Positions 52,686 to 61,054 of a DNA stretch of 64,000 nt are shown in pieces; within the stretch, counting starts at the first letter, position 1; the number at the start of each line of letters is the position of its first letter. This DNA is from Pseudomonas sp. B21-048 (lineage in GTDB: Bacteria; Pseudomonadota; Gammaproteobacteria; Pseudomonadales; Pseudomonadaceae): NCBI RefSeq assembly GCF_024748615.1, contig NZ_CP087168.1, forward strand, positions 2,480,001 to 2,544,000, read 5' to 3'. Position numbers and translations under genes: made by a program. Below the pieces are notes generated by a model that ran no database searches, was not told where the DNA came from, and saw nothing but the letters and a program-made list of their open reading frames with translations.

Positions 52686-53970
52686 GGGGCGTCGGGCTTG
52701 TAACTCCGGTAACAGTGGCCGATCGCGTGAAAAACCACAGAACCAAGGCCGTAGCGCTGATCAAGGCGCCCAGCAGGCTGACCGCCATCCAGCCCCATAG
52801 CGCATAAATCTGGGTCGCTGCCGCGGCTCCCAGCGCGCTGCCGACTGAGTAGAAAATCATGTAGGCACCGACCATGCGACTTTGGGTGTCTGGTCGCGCA
52901 GCGAAAATGAGGCTCTGGTTGGTAACGTGTACTGCCTGCACCGCGAAGTCGAGCAGGACTACGCCGCAGACCAGCGCGATCAGAGACGTCTCGGCAAACG
53001 TGATGGGCAACCAAGACAGCGTCAGGAGCACCAGCGAAAGGCCGGTCACTCGCTGTCCCAGACCTTGATCGGCCCAGCGACCGGCTCCTCTGGCAGCGAG
53101 GGCGCCGGCGACGCCGGCCAGGCCGAACATGCCGATGGCCGTGTGTGAAAGCGACAGCGGCGGGGCGCTCAACGGTAGTACCATGGCGGTCCACAGCACG
53201 GAAAAAGCGGCAAAGATCAGTAGGGCCAGCAGGCCCCTGATCCGCAAAACCGGTTCAGTCATGAACAGCTTGAACAGCGACCGGATGAGCGCTGGGTAGG
53301 CGTGTTGATTGCGTGGCGACACGGCGGCAGGAACCACTTTCCAGAACACCGCCGCGAGCGTCAGCATCAATCCTGAGGATACAAAATAAACGGCGCGCCA
53401 GCCCGCTAGATCCGCGATCAGCCCAGAGGTAAACCGGGCCAGAAGAATACCCAGTACAACTCCGCTGGTGACGGTTCCCACTGCCTGCCCACGTTGTGAT
53501 GGCGTTGCCAGCACAGCGGCATATGCCACAAGCACCTGAACGACCACTGCCAGTAAACCCATCATGATCATGGCAGCCAACAGCGCCAGCCATTGCTGTG
53601 CTGCACCGACCGCCGCTAGCGCAACCGCAGACAACAGTACTTGAGTCAGAACCAGCCGCTTACGGTTGACCAAATCGCCAAGCGGGACGATGAAGAGCAG
53701 CCCCAGCGCATAACCAACCTGAGTGGCCGTCACCACAACCCCGATCATTGATGGGGCCACACCCAGGCTCTGAGCCATTGAATCGAGTAAAGGCTGTGCG
53801 AAATAAACGTTGGCTACCGCAAGCGCACAAGTGACAGAAAGTAATACCGTGAGCAATGGAGAAAGCCCTGGCGATCGGTCGGTCCTGCTGTTTTCTTCGG
53901 TATCAAAATGCCGCAATCCAGACGGCTGATTGGAGAAACGTTGGGTGGCTGAGTTGGCCTCTGCTGTCAT
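52636..53970 (-). CDS. MFS efflux transporter (DHA1-like)
   Basis: The 444-residue protein has 12 membrane segments after a hydrophilic N-terminal tail of about 35 residues. FIVPLGDLVNRKRLVL is motif A and MGLLAVVVQVLVAYAAVLA and VGTVTSGVVLGILLAR correspond to helices 4-5. VYFAQPLLDSMAQSLGV is common in drug-efflux-type MFS proteins similar to YnfM/NepI. The start at 53970 follows a textbook GGAGG by five bases. It is divergent from an HxlR regulator and shares with it an intergenic dyad at 53994-54048. The last 17 codons are antisense to lysE. Confidence 0.87.
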   Translation of the reverse strand: MTAEANSATQRFSNQPSGLRHFDTEENSRTDRSPGLSPLLTVLLSVTCALAVANVYFAQPLLDSMAQSLGVAPSMIGVVVTATQVGYALGLLFIVPLGDLVNRKRLVLTQVLLSAVALAAVGAAQQWLALLAAMIMMGLLAVVVQVLVAYAAVLATPSQRGQAVGTVTSGVVLGILLARFTSGLIADLAGWRAVYFVSSGLMLTLAAVFWKVVPAAVSPRNQHAYPALIRSLFKLFMTEPVLRIRGLLALLIFAAFSVLWTAMVLPLSAPPLSLSHTAIGMFGLAGVAGALAARGAGRWADQGLGQRVTGLSLVLLTLSWLPITFAETSLIALVCGVVLLDFAVQAVHVTNQSLIFAARPDTQSRMVGAYMIFYSVGSALGAAAATQIYALWGWMAVSLLGALISATALVLWFFTRSATVTGVTSPTPLTPPAAAWSEWQHRNR

Positions 53971-53993
53971 GTACGCCTCCATGGCGCTAAACT

Positions 53994-54048
53994 GGTTTCA
54001 ATTAAAAACTAGATCGATTGTTGTCGTAACTTGTTTTAAATTGCAACC
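53994..54048. promoter_or_regulatory. Long dyad between MFS and HxlR genes, candidate HxlR operator
   Basis: GGTTTCAATTAAAAACTAGA (53994-54013) and the inverted copy ACTTGTTTTAAATTGCAACC (54029-54048) match at 16 of 20 positions, with 15 bp between them. It is AT-rich in a GC-rich genome and centred in the divergent promoter region, as expected for an HxlR-type dimer pair. Binding is inferred. Confidence 0.6.
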
Positions 54049-54106
54049 ACATCGCGCCAGTCCGGTGGACAGACTTGGCAAATCCATATTCTAGAAGGTC
54101 AAAAAG

Positions 54107-54565
54107 ATGGACGAAGACGCTTCTCCGCAAAGCAGCGAATGCCCGGTAGCAAGAACGCTGGAGGCCATCGGAGATCGCTGGTCACTCATGATCATTCGCG
54201 ACGCTTTTGATGACATTCGCCGATTCAGCGAATTTCAAAAGAGCTTGGGCGTGGCCAAAAATATTCTGGCATCGCGACTGAGAACGTTAGTCGAGGTCGG
54301 AGTATTCGATGTTCGACCGGCGTCGGATGGCAGCGCCTACAAGGAGTACGTGCTGACGGACAAAGGACGGGAGATCTTTCCGGTCGTGGTCAGTATGAGG
54401 CAGTGGGGTGAGCGTTTCCTGTTCAAGCCGCACGAGACGCGTTCTGTGCTGATGGACAACGAGTTCGTTCAGCCTCTGATGCCGCTTGATGTTCGCTCCT
54501 CAAGCGGTCAAAAACTTGAACCCTCTGACTGCCACAGGGTGAGACTCGTTGACGGCGGGTCGTGA
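54107..54565 (+). CDS. HxlR-family winged-helix regulator
   Basis: The 152-residue protein has the HxlR start ECPVARTLEAIGDRWSLMIIRDAF followed by FSEFQKSLGVAKNILASRLRTLVEVGVF and the wing YKEYVLTDKGREIFPVVVSMRQWGERF. Members usually bind as dimers and control a divergent gene in response to electrophiles or drugs. Here the divergent gene is an MFS pump. The C-terminal 40 residues after FKPHETRS are variable. A single N-terminal Cys in SECPV is the redox-sensing position in several relatives. Confidence 0.9.
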   Translation: MDEDASPQSSECPVARTLEAIGDRWSLMIIRDAFDDIRRFSEFQKSLGVAKNILASRLRTLVEVGVFDVRPASDGSAYKEYVLTDKGREIFPVVVSMRQWGERFLFKPHETRSVLMDNEFVQPLMPLDVRSSSGQKLEPSDCHRVRLVDGGS

Positions 54566-54616
54566 GTCGGCAGCAGCAGACTGACCTCACACCTGCGGCG
54601 AATTACGCAAGCCCGG

Positions 54617-55357
54617 CTATCGGTCCAGCAGAGGTGCCAGCAGTGCACACATGCCGCGCCAGTGCGAACCTTCCCAGTAAATCCGTTGGCAGGCGTCGCA
54701 GCGCAGGAAGTGTGAATAGAGGGCGCCAACACGTGGCGGTACCTGCGGCCGGGCCAGTTCCGGGCTGATCTCGTGCAGCGGCAGGTTGCAATGAAGGCAC
54801 AGGCTGAATGGGCGCGCGCTACGCGCCAGGTCGAGACGCTCGTACAATTCGCGCAGCTGCAGCGACGGTTTCAGGGCATGCACGTAACAGCCGTGGCTGA
54901 TGATCCGCCGCTTGAGTAGTTCGCGGTCGCGGGTCAGTACGATGCGTCCTTGCTGCGCAGCGATCTCGGCGATCTCGCCATCCTCGAAGCCATTGTCGTA
55001 GAGGGTATCGAAGCCGCTCATGCGCAGCAGGCTGGCCAGCCCGCCAAGGTGCGCGTCAGCGACAAAGCGAAGCACCCGTAAAGGTTGCGCACGAACCTTG
55101 AGCAGCGGGCTGATGTCCAGCGCTTCGAACTTTGGATACACCGCCAGCCGGTCCCCGTCGAAGATCACCCGCTCCAAGCCCACCGACTCGCCATTGAGCA
55201 GTAGCAGTTCGACCTCGGTGTGCGGTATCCCGAGCGCCTCGATCATGTGCTTGACCGTCGCCCCGCGCGCGCACTCGCAGGTGAAGGACTGTCGGCGCCG
55301 TTCGGCCGGCAGAAAGTCGTTGAGTTCTTCGTAGAAGCGGAAGGTTGCACGGGTCAT
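54617..55357 (-). CDS. Mut7-C RNase domain protein with N-terminal ubiquitin-like domain
   Basis: The 246-residue protein begins with a ThiS/ubiquitin-like beta-grasp domain (TFRFYEELNDFLPAERR...LLLNGESVGLERVIFDGDRLAVYPKFE). It continues with a PIN-like Mut7-C domain: RFVADAHLGGLASLLRMSGFDTLY, DGEIAEIAAQQGRIVLTRDRELL, then a zinc ribbon C-x-x-C (LCLHCN) paired with RCDACQRIYWEG. PIN-type acidic residues suggest metal-dependent RNase activity, but its role is unknown. It stands alone downstream of fecR. Confidence 0.88.
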   Translation of the reverse strand: MTRATFRFYEELNDFLPAERRRQSFTCECARGATVKHMIEALGIPHTEVELLLLNGESVGLERVIFDGDRLAVYPKFEALDISPLLKVRAQPLRVLRFVADAHLGGLASLLRMSGFDTLYDNGFEDGEIAEIAAQQGRIVLTRDRELLKRRIISHGCYVHALKPSLQLRELYERLDLARSARPFSLCLHCNLPLHEISPELARPQVPPRVGALYSHFLRCDACQRIYWEGSHWRGMCALLAPLLDR

Positions 55358-55505
55358 GTCAAACAGTATGGCAGGGCATCAGGATGAGCGAGTCTAGTCC
55401 AGATATATTCTCCGGTAAGCCCCAAACTACTACATGGAGTTTTTGAGATGAAGCACAGCAAAGTGAATGCAAATAAAAGGGGCCACACCCAAAAAAGTGC
55501 GGTCT

Positions 55506-56507
55506 TCAGCTTTTTGGGACTTGTTGCGCTATTGAATTAAGGACTGGATTACCCTCCTTGTTACGGGTCAGATAGACCGGCAGTACCTTGGGCAGCGATG
55601 CCACCAGGTTATTGAGTTCTTTGATGTTGTAGATACCGCCGAGACGAATCAAACCCGTGCTGTGGTCCGCGACCATTACAGGCTTGTTCAAATAACGATT
55701 GATCAAGGGCAGGGCATCGGTCAGCGCCAGATCATCGAGCACCAGTTTGCCGCTGCGCCAGGCCAGCGAATGGTCGTTGGCGCAGGTCTGGCTGATTTGA
55801 GGCGAGAAGTCGCCGTGCCTGTAACGCGCCTGCATGTCAGGTTCCAGATGTAAACCTTCGCCCGACAGGTCGCTATTGCTGGTGACCAGCACGGAACCTT
55901 CGATCAGATTCACGCGTACCTGATCTTCATACATCCAGACGTTGAATCGGGTTCCGGTGACGCGAATCCTGCCATCGGCTGCCCTGACAATGAACGGATG
56001 CTGCGGGTCATGACTGACGTTGAAGAAGGCTTCGCCTTTTTTCAGCGTGACCCGACGCTGATCTTTGTAATTGCTGAATGTCAATTCACTGCCCAGGTTC
56101 AGCTCCACCTGACTGCCGTCGCTCAACGTGACTTGACGAACATTATCGGTCGCCTCGAAATGCTGGTGGGCATTGGGCAGCCAACCCAGGTTCCATCCGG
56201 TATAGGCCGCCAACGGCAGCGCGAGGGCGCAGATCGCGGCAGCCATGCCGAAGGTGCGCCAGGGCTTTGCCGGTTTGATGCCAACTGCCGACACGGCGGA
56301 TTCGGGACGAGACAAATGCCCTGCCACATCCCAGATATCCAGCATGGCTTCGTACTCCAAGGCATGCAGAGGATGAGCATCACGCCATTGCTCGAAGGCC
56401 AGACGTTCTTCGGCCGTGCAGTCGACGGCATGCAGACGCATGCACCAGTGCGCAGCGGTATCGGTGATGGCATCGTACTGAGCTTGCGAGAAAGAGTGGT
56501 CGGTCAT
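55506..56507 (-). CDS. FecR-family anti-sigma/regulator, without an adjacent sigma factor
   Basis: The 333-residue inner-membrane protein has the FecR N-terminal cytoplasmic domain (AHWCMRLHAVDCTAEERLAFEQWRDAHPLHALEYE) and one membrane helix at about 85-105. The periplasmic FecR domain (QVTLSDGSQVELNLGSELTF, GEAFFNVSHDPQHPFIV, RVTGTRFNVW) and a C-terminal STN-like segment (LTDALPLINRYLNKPVMV) follow. Such proteins normally pair with an ECF sigma factor encoded just upstream and often a TonB receptor gene. Neither is present within this window, so it is an orphan. The 238-bp upstream gap holds AT-rich sequence and no sigma gene. Confidence 0.9.
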   Translation of the reverse strand: MTDHSFSQAQYDAITDTAAHWCMRLHAVDCTAEERLAFEQWRDAHPLHALEYEAMLDIWDVAGHLSRPESAVSAVGIKPAKPWRTFGMAAAICALALPLAAYTGWNLGWLPNAHQHFEATDNVRQVTLSDGSQVELNLGSELTFSNYKDQRRVTLKKGEAFFNVSHDPQHPFIVRAADGRIRVTGTRFNVWMYEDQVRVNLIEGSVLVTSNSDLSGEGLHLEPDMQARYRHGDFSPQISQTCANDHSLAWRSGKLVLDDLALTDALPLINRYLNKPVMVADHSTGLIRLGGIYNIKELNNLVASLPKVLPVYLTRNKEGNPVLNSIAQQVPKS

Positions 56508-56746
56508 TGACTCATCCTGATTTCTTGCATTCTAACCTTGGGAGAAATCGGCGAGAACATGGGTCATGGCATTTAACTATCAAAGCGTATTTATTTTTCG
56601 ACATATTATTGAAGGAATTCACAGGACGGTAATAACCCATCAATGACATGACAAAAAAGATCAAACACGCCCGTGCTGTCGCCACCCTAGTGAGTGATGG
56701 CGACGGTACTGAGCAGATCCTTGGATTTGCGTGCTTTTCAAGAGGC

Positions 56747-57691
56747 TCAGGTCTTTGAAGTGGAACCAGAGGTGACAGGCACCGGATCCAGTTGTCGGCC
56801 CATTTCGCAGATCAGAAACGCGATTGAGTCTGCATTGCACAAAATAGTGTCGATTCGCAAATTAGTATTCTGTGGGTTCAGGAAGGCATCGCGAGCTTCA
56901 TCCATTGTCTTGCAGCCTGTCGTTTTGAGAATGCTTTTGCCCACATGCTCCAGACCCACAATCGAGTCCAGACCTTCCCATAAGTCCAGTTCACTGTTCC
57001 AGCATGGAAACAATTGTTCCTTGGGGGTCGTCAGGGAGAGTGCCGCTCGCTGGAAGTCCAGTTGAGTCTGTTTCAGTTTTGCGCTGAAAATAGCTATTGA
57101 GGTGACAAGATCGGAGAACGGACGCCTTGATTCGAGTGTGGCGATATCCACGGTCTTTGAATAAAGGTGGGAGAACTCATGAATCAGGGTAGCCGCCTGG
57201 GCATGGGTGTCGATGTCGAAAGGCTCAGTCAAAAAAGACTTGTATTCATCGAGTTGCTGATTGAAAAACCTGTCCGTGAAATGCACATTCATCTGCGAGT
57301 CGTCATGGATGACAAAAGCAAGGGTGTTGTCGGCCCGGTATCTGTTTGAACCGACCACAAAGCGATCGGTACTCATCAAATCCTCGTTTGGGTCCACGAG
57401 CGCTTTACAAATAGGTACGATGACTTTGTTGATTTTTTCAAGAACATTGGCGTCGATTTTGTCAACTTCAAAAAAGGTTTTGAGGAAGGTGTCCAGCCGC
57501 GTCCCCGGCCTCATGTTTTTGAGCTGCACCAGGTTATGCAAACTGTTAAAAGCGTAGTAGCGAGCCAGGTCTATGGCTTGCACGATCATGCGTGCTTTTT
57601 CCGGGTGTTTTGTCCGAATGTCTTCCATTCCTCGCGCTTCAATATTCAGTACGCTGCTGACTGCGCGACTGGAAACATATTGACTGTGCAT
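56747..57691 (-). CDS. HExxH metalloprotease-like ORF, likely C-terminal part of a frameshifted toxin
   Basis: The 314-residue product has a zinc-protease motif H171-E172-F-S-H175 followed by D182 in KTVDIATLE, the spacing of the aspzincin (M35, deuterolysin-like) group, in which the Asp is the third ligand. It has no signal peptide. Helical segments precede the motif (EKARMIVQAIDLARYYAFNSLHNLVQLKN), and the context FVVGSNRYRADNTLAFVIHDD resembles the strand before the zinc helix. It overlaps the 3' end of the DUF6543-like gene by 46 bases in another frame. Adding one A in either A4 run near 57691-57707 would fuse the two. It may therefore be either a coupled second cistron or the detached C terminus of one protein. 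Confidence 0.7.
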   Translation of the reverse strand: MHSQYVSSRAVSSVLNIEARGMEDIRTKHPEKARMIVQAIDLARYYAFNSLHNLVQLKNMRPGTRLDTFLKTFFEVDKIDANVLEKINKVIVPICKALVDPNEDLMSTDRFVVGSNRYRADNTLAFVIHDDSQMNVHFTDRFFNQQLDEYKSFLTEPFDIDTHAQAATLIHEFSHLYSKTVDIATLESRRPFSDLVTSIAIFSAKLKQTQLDFQRAALSLTTPKEQLFPCWNSELDLWEGLDSIVGLEHVGKSILKTTGCKTMDEARDAFLNPQNTNLRIDTILCNADSIAFLICEMGRQLDPVPVTSGSTSKT

Positions 57692-60600
57692 TTTCGACAG
57701 GGCTTTTCCGAGACAACGCTCGCCTCATTCTCGAACTCGGTGAACGGCGAGTCAGCGTGATAGGGGGCATACAGGACTTGCGGGCCTTTCTGGCCGGAGC
57801 CGGGGCCGATCAGGTACAGGCCCAGTGTCTTGACGGCTGCTGCGCCGACAGTCTTGATCAGCTCCAGCGGGCGGACGATGGCGTGGGCACCTTCGACAGC
57901 AGCCCGGGCGATAGCGTCCGGCATGTCCATAACCTGTCGAATCAAGTCGAAGCCGCTATCGGAAATACGTTGCTGCAGCTTCTGCGCATGGGCGTGTTGC
58001 ATCAATTGCCAAGGCAATTGCCGAACGAAGCGCAGTGTTCGAGTGTCGGCTTCGGCGCTTTTGTTCGATAAGCTGTCGGTCACCTCTTTTGCGTAGGTTT
58101 GCTGAATGTTCAGTGACAGCAGAAGTTGCCTGACCGCCGCCTGGTCCAGGCCTTCTGGAAGGGATTGCGTGGTTTTCGATGCGATCTTGAATCCTGTGCC
58201 CTGGGCAACATTGACATGATTCAAGGCAAATTCCGTCAAGGATCGAGCGGAGCCGGCCAAGGTCAGGTTGGGGGTGATTTCGATGTCATCGGGGTCCGGC
58301 AGAGCCCCGGAGAACCGGCTGCCGAGCAGCGACACCAATGTGTCATGCACGTACGATCGCAGGGGCTTCATGCCATGCAGGTAGTCTTTGTCATCGTTGA
58401 CGCTGTTGCGATATTGCTCCAGCAATTCGATGTGCAATTGCAGGTCCTCGACGGGGGCCATTCCGAGCCAGGCAGGCAAGGACTGCTGACGGGTAATCGC
58501 CCGCGCGATCAAGGTGGCTCTGCGCAAGTTGGTGTCGACCACCGTTTTTGTCAAGGTTTCAAGGGCTTTGGTCTGTTTTGCAGCGTCCAGCTTCAGGCTG
58601 CGCAGGTGTTCGCAACGTTCCAGGAAGTGGTCGATGGACGATTGTGATGCCTGCTGGAGAACATGATCCTCAATCAGTCGCAACGCGCCGAGCGAATAGC
58701 GCTGGTGGAAGGAGCGTTGGGCAGGGGGAAGGTTTTCCAACAGCGCCAAGCGTTTGCGCGGATCAAGCAGACGCCGATCCAGCTCCTGCTTTGCAAGGCT
58801 GACGGTATCAAAGACTTCCAGGCCCTGCGCGGATGTCCATAGAATCGTTCGGCCCGAATGCTGAGGGTCGAGCCCGCCACGCTCGGTCAACAGCAAGCAA
58901 TTGGCCAAGGGCAGGAGGTTCGTTTGGCCGGAGCACTCAAGGGTCAATGAATAGACGTCAGGCCGGAATCCCTTGAGAGAGCGACGGCTTTTACGATCCG
59001 GCTGATCTGGATCGAGCACCGTCACGACAATAGCCCGATCCGTATCGCCCAACGTTGCGTCGAGTACCCGAAGATGGGCTTCCCCGCATACGCCTACGGA
59101 GAGGGCGTGAGCCAGGCGGGGCTTTAAGTTATCCAGATAGACCCGCTGCAGTGCCAGCGGGGTGACGGGTTGGGACGCGAAGTCCGTACTGATCAGCGCT
59201 TCGATATCGCTGTAGGTTTTCACGAACCCCGCCGCCTTGTCTGCCAGCACCATGGAGGGCTGTTGATTACCTGACAATACCGGTCGCGTACTCCAGCGTC
59301 CTTTAGCATCCAGCGCCGGCAGTTGCTCGCTGATCATTGAGCGTATGTCCAGCGCCTTATCGAACAAGGCGTTGATGTCCACGATGCCGTCGCTGTGACG
59401 GAAAACCTGCAGGGCATATTCAATGTTCTGCTGTTGCTTGGTGATGATCGCCTCGAACAGCTTCTTGAAAATCGAACCGGAAATGGCCTCCCCGGTGACA
59501 TTCGGCTGATCAAAACCGATGAAGCGGTGGCGTTCCTCCAGACTCAGGAGGTTGTAGAGCTCATCCTCGTGACCGGCCGCGCTGAATTTGCTCAGCAAGG
59601 TGTCTTTGAGGTCCTGATAGTCTTTCAGCACCTGCAGCCCCTGAATGGGGGAGTAGAGAAACGCATTGCTGCCACTGATTATCAGCGAGCCTGCCAGCTC
59701 TACATAATTGTCCTTGTATTCCCACAGGCGCACGGTTTCGATGGTCAGCGTCTCGAACGTTCGGCTGGTCGGCTTGATCAGCAAATGCAAGTCCTGGCTT
59801 TGTTCAGGCGTGATGATCTCGGCTTCGCGCTTGAGCAAGAGCTCTGCTCGCGCCTTTTCGGCGATGGCCTTGCTGAAAAACTCGCGACGTGACGTGCCAT
59901 CGACACTCAAGGCGTCCCAGTAGCCTTCCATTTGCCCGGAAAGCAGGCTGATCAACTTTTTGGAAGCCGTGACTACAGCGGTTTCCCAGTGTTGCTGGTC
60001 AGTGGTCACTGAGTGCTTTCCCGGATGGGAAAACTCATGTGATTGGCCTGACGGCCAGCGTTGATTGCGGTAGTACAACAGCACCGCCTCCCTCAAGGAT
60101 ATGGAGTTGATCAAGCGCCGCGTCGGAGGGCTTTCCTTATCTTGTTCATCGGTCGCAGCGGTGAAATAGAAACTGACCTGGGTCTGGCTCTGATCCAGGC
60201 CGGGGAACGCTGACTTCAACAGTTCATCCAGCACTGCATCGAGCAACGAAGCCAGTGTCGGCAGCACTTTGAGCTCATCGAGCAGAGCCCGATCGTTCAT
60301 TGTCTGGTATGCGGTGATGGTGTTGCTCTGGTCTTCGAACACATCGCCTTCGAGGGTTTGAAAGGTCACCTCGATATCGGCGGCATCTGCCAGCGTTTTG
60401 CGATGAGACAACGACATGAACGCCAGCAGGTCGTCGTCCTCGGTTGCATTCTTCAGCTGACTGTTCAGCTCTTCGGTCAAGGTTGTGCGGTTGTCGAATT
60501 TCTGTATGCCGGCATAAGGGGTGTAGAGAATCACGCCCTTGTCATCCGGAGTGGCGCTCAGCACAAAACTGCCGGCCAGTGGCACGGGGTCCAGATCATT

Positions 60601-60792
60601 GGTTTTGAGCAGGATTTTTTCGGCGAGCATGGGCGGCGTTTCTTTACTGCGTAATGTGTGGCTGGCCAGTTGCACGTGACTGAGCCATTCGAAATCCTTT
60701 TGCGTCAGTCCATGGGTTTGGCCAAGCTTCCTCCAAAGGCCGCGAGACTTCAGGGCCTGAGGGAAAAACATCGGAGTAACAGAAGTAGACAT
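57646..60792 (-). CDS. Large DUF6543 (dermonecrotic-toxin-like) protein with four repeat modules
   Basis: The 1048-residue protein has no signal peptide. Its central part (about 285-340: YWDALSVDGTSRREFF, AEKARAELLLKREAEIITPEQ) matches the signature of DUF6543 proteins, large Pseudomonas toxin-like proteins. A module of the form hydrophobic strand - ILYTP-x-x-GI-x-x-F - helix with LxxEL - DLLxxLSxxxR recurs at about 71-135, 365-425, 627-695 and 990-1025. The last copy breaks off, and the final ~19 residues (KPCRKCTVNMFPVAQSAAY) look like out-of-frame sequence. The start at 60792 is chosen over 60837/60846 because the upstream stretch is poorly coding. It overlaps the metalloprotease-like ORF and probably forms one coding unit with it. 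Confidence 0.75.
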   Translation of the reverse strand: MSTSVTPMFFPQALKSRGLWRKLGQTHGLTQKDFEWLSHVQLASHTLRSKETPPMLAEKILLKTNDLDPVPLAGSFVLSATPDDKGVILYTPYAGIQKFDNRTTLTEELNSQLKNATEDDDLLAFMSLSHRKTLADAADIEVTFQTLEGDVFEDQSNTITAYQTMNDRALLDELKVLPTLASLLDAVLDELLKSAFPGLDQSQTQVSFYFTAATDEQDKESPPTRRLINSISLREAVLLYYRNQRWPSGQSHEFSHPGKHSVTTDQQHWETAVVTASKKLISLLSGQMEGYWDALSVDGTSRREFFSKAIAEKARAELLLKREAEIITPEQSQDLHLLIKPTSRTFETLTIETVRLWEYKDNYVELAGSLIISGSNAFLYSPIQGLQVLKDYQDLKDTLLSKFSAAGHEDELYNLLSLEERHRFIGFDQPNVTGEAISGSIFKKLFEAIITKQQQNIEYALQVFRHSDGIVDINALFDKALDIRSMISEQLPALDAKGRWSTRPVLSGNQQPSMVLADKAAGFVKTYSDIEALISTDFASQPVTPLALQRVYLDNLKPRLAHALSVGVCGEAHLRVLDATLGDTDRAIVVTVLDPDQPDRKSRRSLKGFRPDVYSLTLECSGQTNLLPLANCLLLTERGGLDPQHSGRTILWTSAQGLEVFDTVSLAKQELDRRLLDPRKRLALLENLPPAQRSFHQRYSLGALRLIEDHVLQQASQSSIDHFLERCEHLRSLKLDAAKQTKALETLTKTVVDTNLRRATLIARAITRQQSLPAWLGMAPVEDLQLHIELLEQYRNSVNDDKDYLHGMKPLRSYVHDTLVSLLGSRFSGALPDPDDIEITPNLTLAGSARSLTEFALNHVNVAQGTGFKIASKTTQSLPEGLDQAAVRQLLLSLNIQQTYAKEVTDSLSNKSAEADTRTLRFVRQLPWQLMQHAHAQKLQQRISDSGFDLIRQVMDMPDAIARAAVEGAHAIVRPLELIKTVGAAAVKTLGLYLIGPGSGQKGPQVLYAPYHADSPFTEFENEASVVSEKPCRKCTVNMFPVAQSAAY

Positions 60793-61054
60793 TGTCGAGT
60801 CTCGTTCAGGGCGCAATTTTTGAAATGCGCCAGTGGGATTGAGCATCGAGACTAAAAGTCATAGGGGAGTGGAAGGTGGTAAATAATTACCGCACAGCCT
60901 GCCGGTGATCGTGCAAACCTGAGAAAAAAGCACAGCCGTGCGGGGACAACCTCCACGGATCAATCGTAAAGTTGACAGGTCGCTCGTCGCGCGTTGTTAA
61001 TCAGCGGGTCTTCGTACGCTGTTGCCCCCTCAAATAATTATTCTGGAGCTTCAG

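Noticed and set aside
56508..56746. A possible sigma-factor gene upstream of fecR
   Set aside because: No frame longer than a few dozen codons with sigma region 2 or 4 motifs is present on either strand.
60024..60042. A second HEFSH in the DUF6543-like protein (residues 252-256)
   Set aside because: It sits in a Gly/Ser/Pro/His-rich loop (SGQSHEFSHPGKH) without a helix or third ligand, so it is probably a coincidence.
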